Shown piece after piece: positions 48,601 to 60,500 of a DNA stretch of 64,000 nucleotides. The position numbers and the translations under genes are program-made. A model generated the notes under the pieces. It searched no databases. It saw only the letters and a program-made list of their open reading frames with translations, and was not told the DNA's origin. How positions within the stretch are numbered: the first letter of the stretch is position 1; each line of letters opens with the position of its first letter. Origin of the DNA: Mesorhabditis belari (Eukaryota; Nematoda; Chromadorea; Rhabditida; Rhabditidae); NCBI GenBank assembly GCA_958450365.1, contig CAUEEP010000911.1, positions 558,001-622,000 on the forward strand. The letters are read 5' to 3'.

Positions 48601-50779
48601 GTAGTGCGGATATTGTAGTGCGGATACTGTAGTGCGTGGTTTAGCACTGTTTTTAAAATATTACGTGGCGCCGCAGCAAAATATTGCGAGCGTTTTTATC
48701 AACTTTAAAACAAACTTCGACCGGTGTTTGAAAACGCAAAACATGAGCATTGACGTATCCGTATTTGATCCACGGGTACTGGAGTGGAAGCAGCGAAAAC
48801 AAGCAGCGTCCATTTGGGAATTGATCTCCAATTTGCTTGCAAGATTTTTCGCGTTTCCGAATCATCCGAATCGAATCAAGAACGGATAACAGCATCGGAA
48901 TCAGCGTGAAATTCTGCGTCGTACGGTATATGGCTCACTTGGCCACCTCAACCTTGTGAGCTTGTTAGTAGCACTGTAACAGCTATCTGTAAGGCATACG
49001 GTAGACATGGTTTTTTTGGATTTTGGATTTGCATTTTTTGAAGGAAATCAGATCGGATCGAATCGGGCTAGCCCGACCAGTCGAAGGGATCTAATCGAAT
49101 TGGAATAGGCTAGCCTGATGAGTTGAACGGATCAGATCGGTCTAGCCCAATCGGTTGGATGGATCAGATTGGGCTAGTCTGATCGGTTGAACGGATCGGA
49201 TCGGGCTAGCGCGACCAGTCGAACGGATCTAATCGAATTGGATTGGGCTAGCCTGATCGTTTGGACGGATCGAATCGGGCTAGTCCAAACGGGCAGACGG
49301 ATCAGATCGGTCTAGCCCAATCGGTTGGATGGATCGGATTGGGCTAGCCTGATCGGTTGAACGGATCGGATCGGGCTGGCGCGACCAGTCGAACGGATCT
49401 AATCGAATTGGATTGGGCTAGCCTGATCGTTTGGACGGATCGAATCGAATCGGGCTATCTCGATCGGTGGGAGGGATAGGATCGGATCGGATCGGGCTAG
49501 CCCAAATGGGCAGACGGATCGGATCGGGCTAGTCCAATCGGTCGGATGGATCGGATCGGGCTAGTCCAATCGGTTGGACGGATCGAATCGGATCAGTCCT
49601 ACTCCGATAAAGATCAGTCCTAATCCAATCTGATAAAGCCCAATCCGATCCGATTCGATGATCATGTCTAGCATTCGGTAGTCATACTGTAATAATCTAA
49701 ATAACAATTTAGGAGCTGAACAAAGTACGGCAATACGCGGCGGTGATCGGATGCCAGCAAATTCTGTCGGAAATCGCTCGTATCTTGAAAGAGGAGTCGA
49801 TTCAATTGAATGAACACGTACGCAAACACGCAAACCATGTGGCCCCGTTTTTGGAGATGTAAGTTGGACAGGAGAATTGCTAGAAATCGCGTACATTTAC
49901 ATAGCCAGCCATAGTTACAGTAATCCTGGTCCAGCTCTCGTAATCGACTTAGACACTGGTTAGTATATCCTCCAGGCGACCGTCCAGTAATCTGGCGGAA
50001 TTCCGGCTTGCCTGGCGAGCCAGCTACGGTACTCCGAGAGGCTCTGAGCGCACTCCGAAAGTTACTCCGAGAGTCGCAGTACCAGCTTTCAACATGAAAC
50101 ATCATCAAAGTGATCTTTTAAGCAGGGGACTAAACTAGTTAAATTTTAATTAAACTACTTCTTTATCTAGTAAAAAGCCAAGCTAAAAAGCTCCTTTTAT
50201 GGGTTAGCTAGCGAAAAGAAATCTTAGAAAGATCAAGCCAAGTTACAGTAATCCCCGAGTAGCCTACAGTAAGCCCAGAATAGCCTACAAATTGCCAGCG
50301 TAGCCTACAGTAATCCAAGAGTAGCCTGCAGGAATCCCAGAATAGCCTACAGTAAGCCAAGAGTAGCCCACAGTAATCGAGAGAGGCCCACAGTAATCCC
50401 AGAGTAGCCTACAGTAATCCCAGAATAGCCTACAAATTGCCAGAGTAGCCTAGAGTAATTCAAGCATAGCCTACAGTAATCCCAGAGAAGCTTACAGTAA
50501 TCCAATCCAAGAGTAGCCTACAGTAATCCCAGAGTAGCCTACAGTAATCCCAGAATAGCCTTAAGTAATCCAAGAGTAGCCTACAGTAATCCCATAGCCT
50601 ACAGTAATCCAAGACTAGCCTACAGTAATCCCAGAGAAGCTTACAGTAATCCAAGAGTAGCTTACAGTATCCCAGAGTAGCCTAGAGTAATCCCGGAGTA
50701 AAAAAGTATCCAATATGGAAATTTCAGGGAGATCACCGAATTCGGCGTCCACGTGCCGGATATCCCAGCTCTTCCGTGA
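39603..50779 (+). CDS. INTS14: Integrator complex subunit 14 (VWA9) homologue
   Basis: Thirteen exons: 39603-39662, 39764-39868, 39942-40021, 40829-40943, 40987-41112, 41214-41360, 42457-42574, 43261-43370, 46719-46854, 46957-47046, 48149-48246, 49713-49858, 50728-50779. Phases agree throughout, giving 460 residues (human about 518). The start MSFIFVVDTSLTM is the von Willebrand A MIDAS region, as in INTS14 (DxSxS is DTSLT here), and IIVFTDATSYD is the later Asp strand. Next come FEIETIGFCKH and VTLIRFGSGRFGVL with LLLSLLPPQ, matching the beta-barrel part. SYAANLHSWIGSNGIQNDLN and ILRYFRKLPDKSENFY lead to the helical C terminus, ELNKVRQYAAVIGCQQIL. These align by eye with INTS14 along its length. 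The Integrator processes snRNA 3' ends and attenuates transcription; INTS14 pairs with INTS10 and INTS13. AATAAA lies at 50960. Introns 6, 8 and 11 are long and repeat-filled. Confidence 0.85.
40020..40830 (+). repeat. GTGCGCTCCAGATCGCCTAA family, block 2 (INTS14 intron 3)
   Basis: About 5.5 units of roughly 148 bp filling intron 3. The last unit runs into the acceptor of exon 4 (CTTTTTAG, matching the unit's GTGCTTTTTAGGAGCCAG). The intron's 3' splice site was therefore apparently derived from, or copied into, the repeat. Confidence 0.93.
41389..42294. mobile_element. Inverted-repeat island with TTAGGC array in INTS14 intron 6
   Basis: Arms of about 66 bp are inverted copies: 41389-41454 against 42229-42294 (ATATGGGCT, TGGCGCAGTG, AGGCTGGCTACAAGGAAAGC). 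The arm sequence resembles the 5' half of a tRNA (GTGGCGCAGTGGATTAGAGG, A-box-like). Between the arms lie 500 bp of degenerate TTAGGC repeats and about 200 bp of other sequence with an inner AAGTACAAGC palindrome (42180-42230). No coding. Confidence 0.7.
41455..42000 (+). repeat. Interstitial telomere-like array (TTAGGC)n, degenerate
   Basis: Dozens of TTAGGC and variant (CTAGGC, TCAGGC, TTGGGC) hexamers with the G-rich strand on plus, interrupted by CATTGGCCCAATGGCTC blocks. Near 41958 the orientation flips to GCCTAA for several units. TTAGGC is the nematode telomere repeat. Confidence 0.9.
42600..43120 (+). repeat. CTTGTGACTTCCAGATTGGC family, block 3 (INTS14 intron 7)
   Basis: About 3.5 units. 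The block ends with ACAAAGCCACAAAAAAAGCG, which matches the end of block 2 at 38690-38750. Both blocks appear to have been copied with their flank. Confidence 0.93.
44123..44660. mobile_element. Mariner-type MITE, copy 2 (538 bp)
   Basis: Same element as 3503-4021 in reverse orientation, with TTGGGTTGGGGAGAATGAGT ends and flanking TA. Its 3' end carries a short duplication of AAAAAGTCCCTTTAAAGTT. A stray copy of just the end (ATTGGGTTGGGGAGAATGAG) sits at 43831. Located in INTS14 intron 8. Confidence 0.9.
45120..45350 (+). repeat. 10-bp minisatellite (GCATTTAAAA)
   Basis: About 22 units with TCATTTAAAA and GCACTTAAAA variants, in INTS14 intron 8. Confidence 0.95.
45465..45565 (+). repeat. 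15-bp minisatellite (AGCCTCTATCCCA)
   Basis: Six to seven units of AAGCCTCTATCCC or AAGCCTCTAGCC. Confidence 0.88.
45767..45836 (+). tRNA. tRNA-Glu-like relic, tandem unit 1
   Basis: CATGGCCTAGTGGTTAGTGTG is a tRNA-Glu-like D-arm region, and the loop GTTTCTC would place TTC in the anticodon position. The T arm CCCTGGTTCCATCCCGG has one B-box mismatch. The acceptor ends CGTG and CACG pair. A second copy lies about 148 bp downstream with the same TCCAG/CAGTTA flank. Confidence 0.45.
45915..45984 (+). tRNA. tRNA-Glu-like relic, tandem unit 2
   Basis: Same structure as 45767-45836 with a perfect B box (GGTTCGATCCC) and an acceptor stem pairing at 6 of 7 positions (CGTGCCC with GGTCACG). The anticodon stem is weak. 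A third partial copy at 46031-46077 keeps only the D-arm-like and T-arm-like cores. Together they look like a tRNA-derived tandem repeat. Confidence 0.45.
46370..46710 (+). repeat. GTGAGCTCCAGAATGGCCAA family (INTS14 intron 8)
   Basis: Units with CGCTGTGAGCTCCAGGAT, AAAATTTTCAGAAATGCAGA and TTTCTCTCCAAA. The same family fills 51280-51720 and 52080-52330. Confidence 0.93.
47060..47870 (+). repeat. TGTGACATCCAGGATACAGT family (INTS14 intron 10)
   Basis: About five to six units, each TGTGACATCCAGGATACAGTA, then CACAAAACTGTCTAATATC and GACTACGGTAA. The same family occurs in the opposite orientation in two calcium channel introns (55690-56430, 58200-58690). Confidence 0.93.
48255..48640 (+). repeat. 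14-bp minisatellite (GATACTGTAGTGCG)
   Basis: About 27 units alternating TATTGTAG and TACTGTAG. It begins within 10 bp of the exon 11 donor (48247) in INTS14 intron 11. Confidence 0.96.
48641..49040. other. Non-repetitive stretch in INTS14 intron 11
   Basis: An open frame 48632-48889 includes NIASVFINFKTNFDRC and WKQRKQAASIWELISNLLAR with coding-like composition, but I find no splice signals or domain. It may be an unrelated gene fragment. Confidence 0.3.
49045..49605 (+). repeat. ~31-bp minisatellite (GGATCGGATCGGGCTAGCCC)
   Basis: About eighteen degenerate units with GATCGGTTGGACGGATC spacers. Larger blocks of several units are duplicated (49145-49260 resembles 49315-49430). Confidence 0.93.
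50240..50705 (+). repeat. ~20-bp minisatellite (AGTAGCCTACAGTAATCCCA)
   Basis: More than twenty imperfect units ending 20 bp before the exon 13 acceptor of INTS14. Confidence 0.95.
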
Positions 50780-50959
50780 TTTCTCGAGTTTGCCTCGAGC
50801 GTTGCCCACAAATCTCCTCGAAAACTTGATCTCAAATTGCAAATTTCAATCAATTTCAAAATCTTTTCCAAATCTATGAAACAATTCCCATTTTTCGTCG
50901 ATTTTTTTGCAATTCCAGCACTGTCTTTTGTGAAAAAACTGTCTTTTAAAACCTTTTAA

Positions 50960-50965
50960 AATAAA
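50960..50965 (+). terminator. Candidate INTS14 polyadenylation signal
   Basis: AATAAA 180 nt after the INTS14 stop codon, in AT-rich sequence. Confidence 0.5.
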
Positions 50966-51279
50966 AAATTTATGAAAATCAATCAATTGAACAAGTTTAT
51001 TTACTGTTTACCGCATTAAAATTTTAAAATTCGTTTAAATAAGCCAAGAAATTGAACGGATTACAGCAAATTACTACACAATTTTGGTTGTAGCAAAATT
51101 CCGTTCGCAGGATTAAGCCGCTTGACGAATTCTCAACTTTTCATCGATTCTGGATGCTATAAAAGCGTAAAATCCAAAAAAAAACCGAAGCTGATGCTTT
51201 TCGAAGACGTCGATCATCAGGGCACGCTTTAGAAAACATACGACAAGCTTGCTGATTCAAAAAGGACTCGTTGAACGCT

Positions 51280-51720
51280 TTTGGCTCCACTTTTGAAGTC
51301 ATTTCACACATTGAGCTCCAGAATGTCAAAAACTTTTGAAATTGGCCTAATCTCTGAAATTTTGTGTTCAATCGATGCTGTGAGCTCCAGGAGTGCGGCC
51401 AAAATTTTCAGAAATGCAAATTTCCCACAAAATTTCTCTCGAAAGTCTTTGGCGAGCTCCAGAATGGCAAAAACTTCTGAAATTGGCCTAATCTCTGAAA
51501 TTTTGTGTTCAATCGACGCTGTGAGCTCCAGAAATGAAACCAAAATTTTCAGAATGCACATTCCACGCAAAATTTCTCTCGAAAGTCTGTGGTGAGCTCC
51601 AGAATGGCGAAAACTTTTGAAATTGGCGTAATCTCTGAGATTTTGCGCTCTATGACTAGTGTGACGGCCAAAATGGCTTCAAACCTTGAAGTTCCTTTAG
51701 AAAATGAGCCAGGGCACGCC
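51280..51720 (+). repeat. GTGAGCTCCAGAATGGCCAA family, downstream block
   Basis: Three units like those of INTS14 intron 8 (46370-46710), sharing ATGCACATTCC/TTTCTCTCGAAAGTC. Confidence 0.92.
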
Positions 51721-52079
51721 TTAGAAAACATACGAGAAGAATTTCGTGCTTAAATTTCAACAAACTCGAATTTTCTAGGCCAAACAGGAGTGAATAATAA
51801 TTCTAAATGCTCGCAAAAAGCCAAAAATTAACTAAAAACCCCGATTTCTTGTTTTTTTGCCTGTAAAAGCAAAAAAAACAAAAAAAATTTGGTTTTAAAG
51901 AGTTCGTATATTGGATTTGAGAAGGCAAAAAGATCGGCGGACTTTCAGATTGAGAGAATCACTTCCAGAATAGACTCTAGCACAGCCAGATAGCAAGAAA
52001 GCGAGCAATTAACAGCGGAAAAGCTTGCTGCTTAAAAAAAAGAACTCGTTGAACGCTTTTGGCTCCAGCCATTTCACTC

Positions 52080-52768
52080 ACTGAGCTCCAGGATGGCCAA
52101 AACTTTTGAAATTAGTGTAATCTTTGAGATTTTGCGCTCAAACGACGCTGTGAGCTCCAGAATTAAGACCAAAATTTTCAGAAAGGCACATTTCCCACAA
52201 AATTTCCCTCCAAAGTCTGTGGTGAGCTCCAGAATGGTCAAAACTTTTGAAATTAGTGTAATCTTTGAGATTTTGAGCTCTATCGCTAGTGTGACCGCCA
52301 AAATGGCTCAAAACCTTGAAACATTCTCAATTTTCAGTCAAAAGTCGCGCTGATTCGCTTCGGATCGGGTCGTTTCGGTGTGCTTTCACCGTTCAACGAG
52401 TCACATTCGGGTCTCCTCCTTTCCCTACTCCCACCACAGCACCTCCTGCCGCCATATGTGCCCGATTTGGAAAGTGAGAGCTGTTCAACGATTTAACTTG
52501 TTCATAAGCTTTGTTCAGCTCCAGAATGGCTAAAAGACGTCCCCTTGTTTCGGATTTTCTTTTTAAAATTTCAGAACTGACAACCGTCCCGTGTTTCAAC
52601 GATCAATGCGACGATTTAGTGATCAAAGAGGAGGCTGGAGAGCCGGCAAGCTATGCGGTGAATGGTGAGTGTTAGAGATGGCTTTTCTAGGATCAGGTAC
52701 CGTAACCCCCACCCTCACCAAGCTCTATTTAACGACCACGATACAGTAGCTCTTGCACAAAAACGTCT
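52080..52768 (+). pseudogene. Partial duplicate of INTS14 (exons 9 and 10 plus flanking introns)
   Basis: 52338-52473 and 52575-52664 copy INTS14 exons 9 (46719-46854) and 10 (46957-47046) with intact reading frame, the same lengths and intact GT/AG sites. The flanking introns are copied too (52080-52337, 52665-52768). Of about eight coding differences by eye, six are synonymous. No other INTS14 exon is found here, and the copy lies 1.5 kb after the gene's stop, so it is not part of the normal product as modelled. Confidence 0.88.
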
Positions 52769-53189
52769 GAAAAGAATTTTCTTTTAAAATCAGCATAAAT
52801 CTTTATCATTCTCTGCATCAAAAAAACGGATTGAATAAAATTTAGAAAAGAAAAATTCGGAAAAAAAGAAATCGCTTCTTTTTTTGACCTCAAAATTGAT
52901 GAAAATTGACGAAAAATTTGAAGAAAACTGTGAAATTCGGGAAATTTTTCAGAAAAAAGTGAATTTTCGAGCAAAAAAATGGAAGAAATTGAAGAAAAAG
53001 CAAGTGAAAATGCGGGAAAAATGGAAAAATCGAAAAAATTGGGAGAATTTGATAAATTTTTGAGTGTTTTTGAGCTGTAGTATTCGGTTATAAAAAAAAT
53101 TTTACCAAAAAAAAAGTGGAAAAAGTTTGAAAAATGGAAAAATTCCCGTATTGAAAACAGCCCGCTCAAGTGTCGGATCGGTGAAAAAC

Positions 53190-53990
53190 AAAAAAAATAA
53201 AAGAGATTCGAAATTTGCAAAAAAAAGTCGAAATTTGCATAAATTCCCGAATTTGCATAAAATCCGAAATTTGAATAAAATCCGAAATTTGAACAAAATC
53301 CAGAATTTGCATAAATTTGGAAATTTGCATAAATTTGGAAATTTGCATAAAACTCAAGATTTACATAAAATCCGAAATTTGCACAAAATCCGAAATTTAC
53401 ATAAATTCCCAAATTTACGTAAAATCCGAAATTTACATAAAATCCGAAATTTGAATAAAACTCGAAATTTGCACAAAATCCGAAATTTACATAAAATCCG
53501 AAATTTGCATAAAATCCGAGACTTCAAGAAAATTCGAAATTTGCATAAAGCTCGCAATTTGCAGAAATTCCGAAATTTGAATAAAATCCGAAATTTACAT
53601 AAAATTCGAAATTTGCACAAAATCCGAAATTTACATAAATTCCCAAATTTAGGTAAAATCCGAAATTGGCATAAAACTCGAAATTTGAATAAAACTCGAA
53701 ATTTGCACAAAATCCGAAATTTACATAAAATCCGAAATTTGCACAAAATCCGAAATTTTCAAAAAAAGTCGAAATTTGCATATAATCCGAAATTTGCATA
53801 AAACTCGAAATTTGCACAAAATCCGAAATTTACATAAAATCCGAAATTTGAATAAGAGTCGAAATTTACATAAAATCCGAAATTTGCATTAAATCCGAAA
53901 TTTACATAAAATCCGAAATTTGCATAAAATCCGAAATTTGCATAAAACTCGAAATTTGAATAAAATCCGAAATTTGCATATGTTTTCCGA
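53190..53990 (+). repeat. 18-bp minisatellite (CGAAATTTGCATAAAATC)
   Basis: About 44 units mixing TTTGCATAAAATCCG, TTTACATAAAATCCG and TTTGAATAAAACTCG. Nearly stop-free on both strands, giving 220-residue frames (HKIRNL or CKFRIL repeats) that I do not consider genes. Confidence 0.96.
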
Positions 53991-54576
53991 TAAAAAACGG
54001 CGAAAAATTGAAGACTTTTCGAGAATATATGCAAATTTTGAAGAAATGTCGAAAAACGAAATTATTCGCCATTTTTGCCCCCTCAAAAAGCGTTCAAATG
54101 CTCGGTTTCGAGGAATTCGGTGGAACGCCTGCAAGTTTTTGAAATATTTCCTTGAAATGCTTGCACTTACATTGCTTTCTTCTGGCTGAGCTGACGTTTG
54201 GGCTTCCTGAAATTTGGAGATCTTTGAGCATTTTGAGATCAAACAAATTTTGAAAAACGCGACCAACTTGGCGCACTGGACTCTTTGGTTTTTAAGCGTT
54301 CTGGAGGTCATTTGACAACTAGAGATGAAAAAATGGAAGTTTTCGAGGATTTTAGAGATCAAGCTAATTCCTCCGAACCCAAGCCACCTAGCGCACTCAA
54401 TTCTTTGATTTTTAAGCGTTCTGGAAGTCATTTGACAACTAGATTTCAAAAAATATGAAAATTTCAGGGATTTGAGAAAATTTTGCAAACGTGCGCCACA
54501 TGGTACACTGAAATTTTGCATAAAAGTGAGAATTTGTGTTTTCAACTAAAGATTTAGCCCCAGTGATTTTCAGAAC

Positions 54577-57500
54577 TCACTTCGGTGCTTGATGCAACAA
54601 AATCTGTTTCGAGGAGTCGCTGTTCCCCTCGGCGTTCCCCGTTTCTCCATCATCGGCCGTTTCGGGGAAATTCTCCGGATCGATGAACACTGGACCGTCG
54701 GGAATCGGGATCGATTCTGGAAATTCGGGTCGAAATTATAAATTCTAAAAGGTTCCCTATCTAAAGTGACCCTACGGTAGGGTTACGGTATTCTCTGTTT
54801 CCGAAACCGTGCCCTTTTCTCTTTCTACCGTAATCCAAATTAGTCAGTAAACGTTTTTTTGGCTATTCTGGAAGTCACTAGGGTTTTTCCAAAGCTTAAA
54901 ACATTAAAATTATCAGTTTCAGCCAGCATCGTACCCGTTTTCTAAACCATGCCCTTTTCTCTTTCTACCGTAATCCAAATTAGACAATAAACAGTTTTTT
55001 GGCTATTCTGGAAGTCACTAGGATTGTTCTGAAGTTTAGAAATGCAAAATTTCCCATTTCATCCAGCAGCACCGTACCCGTTTCCTAAACCGTGCCCCTT
55101 CCCCTCTCTACCGTAATCCAAATCAATCTGTTAACGGTTTTTTGACTAATCTGGAAGTCACCAGGGTTTTTCCAAAGCTTAAAACATTAAAATTATCAGT
55201 TTCAGCCAGCACTGTACCCGTTTCCCTAAACCGTGCCCCTTTTCTCTTTCTACCGTAATCTTGTCTCTATTTGTAGCAGAATTAGGTCAAAAAGTGGAGA
55301 GATTAGATAAAAATGGAGACAAGATTACGGTAGATAGAGAAAAAGGGAAAAATTAAAAACGATTTAGAAAAACTTATTTTTAGTAAAAAGTTAAGTGCTA
55401 TAGGTTAGGTAAATCCAGTTTTTTGTGTCTTTCAAATCAAAATTAGTACCAATTTTCGCGACTTTGGCCAAATCGTGTTTCCCGCATTGGATCAAGCGCT
55501 TCTCGGCCTCGATCAGCTGTCGCTCTAAACGCTTCAATGAGGCCAATCGTTGCGCCTCGGGGCTCTTCGATTCATCCAAGGTCGCAACCGGGATCGCATT
55601 CGGATTTTCCTTTATCTCATCTTCTCGATCGGTGTCCGTCTGGTGGCCATCGGGGTCGGCGGCTAAAGAGTGGACGGGTTACCGTAGTTTTAGACTTTTA
55701 GACTTGCGAATTAGACAGTTTTTGGCAAAGATTACTGTATCCTGGATGTCACTGGATAATTTGCTGAGTTTAGTAGACGAGTTATCGTATTTTTTGGAAT
55801 CAGACAGTTTTGTGCAAGGAAGGTTACTGTATCCAGATTGAGTTTGATGGATAATTACCGTAGTCTTTCAGATATTAGACAGTTTTGTGCAAAGATTACT
55901 GTATCCTGGATGTCACACGTTAAGTTAGACTACTGTAAACTTAAAACCTACATACTTTTGTTCAAGGGTTACTGTACCCGAATTGAGTTTGATGGATAAT
56001 TACCGTAGGCTTTCAGTTATGAGATGGTTTTGGACAAAGATTACTGTATCCTGGATGTCACATGTTAATTTACTAAGTTTAGTTGCCGAGCTAACGTACT
56101 TTAAAATCAGGTCCAAAGCCAAATCCTTATTGCGTGGATAGGCTACCGTAGTCTTTCATATTAGACAATTTTGTTTATGGATTACTATATCCTGGATGTC
56201 ACAGGATAATTTGCCAAATTTAATTGACAGTTATTGCATGTATTATAAACCAGGTCTGAAGTCGGGTTCTTATTCAGTGGATAGGCTACCGTAGTCTTTG
56301 ATTTTAGACAGTTTTGGGCAAAGATTACTGTATCCTGGATGTCACAAGATAATTTGCCGAGTTTAGTAGACGAGCTTCCGTATTTTTTGCAATCAGACAG
56401 TTTTGTGCAAGGATTACTGTATCGTGGTCGTTAAATAGAACTTGATATGAATGAGTTACCGTAATTTTTAATAGCTAGAGGTGAAATTTTGAGCTTAGCA
56501 GTGCTGAGACTCGTTCTAGAACACATTTCACTCGTTTTAAGTGTTAAATGTAGTTTTTGAGCGTTTTCAAGTGCTAAAGTCAGTCCTGAATCTTTCGCTA
56601 AGAACATTTGCTATGTTAGAGTTCATATTTCGAGCTATTATCAGCATCAAGGGCTATCCTGGAAAGCATGTCATCAATTCTTTAGCTTTAGCTTCAGCTT
56701 CACCTTCATCCGGCACGTCCGGTGCCGCGTCCCTCTTGTTGCTCTCCTCGAGATGCTTCATCAACACCGCCACTACGACGTTCACCAAAACGAACTTAAA
56801 TGGTAATCGATATGGTAATCCTAGAGCTTTTATGAATACCTGTGAGATGAGGACAAAGATCACGAAATAGCAGGGAGCTAGAATTGGATCAACGCAGCAA
56901 TTCACCTCGCAGCGCTCCGAGATGTCGCAGTCGTCTCTAGAAAATTTGAAAATGGAGAATTTCTGGGTTTTAACGAAAGAAACTTCTGTAGTGAGCTCCA
57001 GATTGCCCCAAATTAATCAAATTTTGCAATCTTATATGTAAAAGTTTGGAGATATTCAGTCAAAATCGTACCAAGGAAAATCTGAAGATTTCAAAAATTG
57101 AAATTTCTGGTTTTTAACATGAAAAACATCTGAACTGAGACCCAGAATGATTCAATTTTTCAATTTTTAGAATCCAGCTTTGTCGAATTTAAAGATATTC
57201 AGTCAAAGTCGTACCAAGGAAAATCAAGTCATCAAAACTCACCAAAAAAGTCTCTATTAAACTTTAAGAATTTAAAAGTTGAAATTTCTGGTTTTTAACG
57301 AAAGAATCTTTTGTAGTGAGCTCCAGGTTGGTTAAATTTTTAAAATTCTAGTCTTATAGAATTTAAAGATATTCAGTCAAAATCGTACCAAGGAAAGTCT
57401 TAAGAATCTAAAAGTTGAAATTTCTGGTTTTTAACATGAAAAACATCTGAACTGAGTTCCAGATTGATTAAATTTTTCAATTTTTTAAAATCTAGCTTTG

Positions 57501-60500
57501 TCGAATTTAAAGATATTCAGTCAAAGTCGAACCAGGTGAAACCTCAAGTATCCAAAAATTGAAATTTCTGGTCTTTAACATGAAAAACATCTGAACTGAG
57601 TTCCAGATTGATTCAATTTTTCAATTTTTAAAATCTAGCTTTGTCGAATTTAAAGATATTCAGTCAAAATCGTACCAAGGAAAATCAAGTCATCAAAACT
57701 CACCAAAAAAGTCTCTATTAAACCGAAATCCCTGAGTTCCTGCGCTCCAGATCCTCCAAATTCATCGATTATTTCAAAATCCACCCACCGCAAAGCATCT
57801 TTCATGATCCCATTCCAATTATCTCCAGTCGCTATCCGGAAAAGTGTCAGAAAAGCCATGCCGAAATTCTTGAAATGCGCATGCTCGCCAAGGCCATCGC
57901 ATGGGTGTTCCTCAGAGCATTCTAGAACGGAAAAAGATGATCGGAAAAAAATGATACTGGTTCATTTACCCAAATTGGCATTATTAATCTAAATCTACCC
58001 TTGTTTATGATTTATTCTTTCGTTCATTTACCTAATTTCCCAAACAGTTCGACCCCAAGTGCGGCAAAGATGAAGAAAAGGAGAAAGAAGAGTGAGCCAA
58101 GATTTCCGACTTGTGGAAGCGCCTCTCCGACTGTGTCGAGCAGTGAGCGGATACCCTTTGCCATCTTGAGAAGTTTCAGCACTGAAAGGGAACAATTTGG
58201 TTTAGCAATGAGGCACTTTTGTTTGTGGATTACTGTATCCTGGAAGTCACAGGGTAATTTGCTGTTGAATTGACCGTTATTGCATGCCTTCCAAACCAGG
58301 TCCAAAGCCAAATCCTTATTCAGTGGGTGGGTTACCGTAGTCTTTGATATTAGACAATTTTGTTTATGAATTACTGTATCCTGGATGTCACAGGGTAAAT
58401 TGCCAAACTTAATTGACCGGCTACTGTATTTTAAAATCAGGTCCAAAGCCAAATCCTTATTCAGTGGGTGGGCTACCGTAGTCTTTGATATTAGACAATT
58501 TTGCTTATGGATTACTGTATCCTGGATGTCACAGGGCAAATTGCCAAACTTAATTGACCGGCTACCGTATTTTAAAATCAGGTCCAAAGCCAGGTCCTTC
58601 TGAACCACCAGATGACCCCGACCCAGACGGACACTGATAACTTCTCCATTAAACTCGGCAAACTATCTTGTGACATCCAGGATACAGTAATCTTTGCACA
58701 AAACTCGCTTCGGCGCTCTCGAACTTCACATTGTTTGCTCTAATTTCTAAATCCTCAGCCTCTAGCAGTCGCTCACCCCTAGCTATCCTCAACACTCGCA
58801 TCACTCTGATAATCGTCGGATTGATGGGCAATTCGAGGGCCTCAAACTCTTCAAAGATAATCCCAGCTATGGAAAGGATCACGATGAGCATGTCGAGCTG
58901 ATTCCATCTGAAAATTTTGGATTTTATGTTACTGAGTACAATTGAGTACAAAGTACAAAGTACAAAGTACAATTGATTTCTCTAGTACAAGCTGTAGTCA
59001 GTTCAAGCTGTTCAAGCTGTTCAAGCTGTTTTTGATTGCGGAGCTTGTTCTCACAAACCTTTCAGCCATAAATCTCTTCACGCCGAGCGTCATCAGCTTC
59101 ATCGCTGACTCGAGGGTGAAAACGGCGGTAAAGAAGTAGTTCAGAGCCTAAAAACCAACAAGATTTTTCTCTCTGAATCCTGAATTTTAGTCCTCAAGTT
59201 TCAAAAACGATTTCAGAACCAGATCATTAAACCAAGGGCCAATTTAGTTCCAATTTGGTTCCAATTTGCTCCAATTTGTTCCAATTTAGTTCCAATTTGG
59301 CTCAAATTTGGTTCCAATTTGGCTCCAATTTGGCTCCAATTTGCTCCAATTTGGTTCCAATTTGGTTCCAATTTGGTTCCAATTTGGTTCCAATTTGGCT
59401 CCAATTTGCTCCAATTTGGTTCCAATTTGTTCCAATTTGGCTCCAATTTGATTCCAATTTGGTTCCAATTTGGCTCCAATTTGCTCCAATTTAGTTCCAA
59501 TTTGATTCCAATTTGGTTCCAATTTGGCTCCAATTTGCTCCAATTTGGTTCCAATTTGGTTCCAATTTGGCTGTCATTTCAGTTTTCATTTCAGTTCTTA
59601 CGGGTCTAATATTCTTAATTAGTCTTTTTCAAGGCTTTAAACCACTTAAAAATCAATTTTTAATGGCTTAATCAAAAGTTTTAATCAAAAGAAGAAAGCC
59701 AAAAAGTTTTGACAGCGAGAGGACTCGAACCAGGGACAAGTCGGGCTGATGAACGGACTGACGCACTAACACACTATCCACTAGGCTACAGATGCACACC
59801 GTTTCCCTCGCGACAACCCATTAAATAGGCTAACTTGCTGTTTGGCGAAATTGGCCTTTTTGGAAAAATGGAGCCGCCGCGATATGGGCGAGAATTACTT
59901 CCCCTGACAGATGCCGGGATGGTGTAGTGGTTAATGCGTTTTCCCCTTGAGCCAATAGTCTCTGGTTCGAATCCCTTCACCGTCAAAACCTTTTTGCTTT
60001 TTTGTTAAATCACTAAAAGCAATTTTTAAGTGTTCTAAAGTGTCTATAGGTAGTAAGAGGCTAAATAGGGCTTCTGGAAATGGTTGAAAACAGGTTCAAG
60101 ACAAAGAACGGTTCCCCAAGACGAGAGGAAGCACGGTTCTCTTATTGTACGAGAGTAAGAGCGCTGGATACGAGAGCGCTGACTCTGACACTTTACCCGA
60201 AGAATTCCCATCTTTACCCCAAGAATTCCCCACCTTCAGCACATATTTCAACCCATGAGGCATCATGTAGAATTCCATGGCCATCGAGATGACGTTGATT
60301 CCAATCACAGCGGCGATTGCTAGATCGAAATATTTCGAGGTGACGATTCCGTGCAGAAATAGACGAGTGCCACCATAGTTGTACCAATAAGGATGCGTTT
60401 TTTCAGCTAAATGTCATTTTCGATGATGATTTTCGGGAATTCCTCTTTTCTTACGTTTCTTTTTTCGATTCGCCATGCATTCCTCGAATTGAGCTCGTTT

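Noticed and set aside
39603..50779. Ku70/Ku80-like identity for the VWA gene
   Set aside because: The VWA start and beta-barrel pieces first suggested Ku, but the segments SYAANLHSWIGSNGIQNDLN and ELNKVRQYAAVIG align along their length with INTS14 and not with Ku.
53127..54545. Long basic (HKIRNL) and aromatic (CKFRIL) repeat frames
   Set aside because: 18-bp AT-rich satellite; no conserved domain and frames exist on both strands.
57650..57780. An additional channel exon between 57789 and 56936
   Set aside because: The exon ending at 57789 joins 56936 in phase and completes the expected pore-to-S6 sequence, so no extra exon is required.
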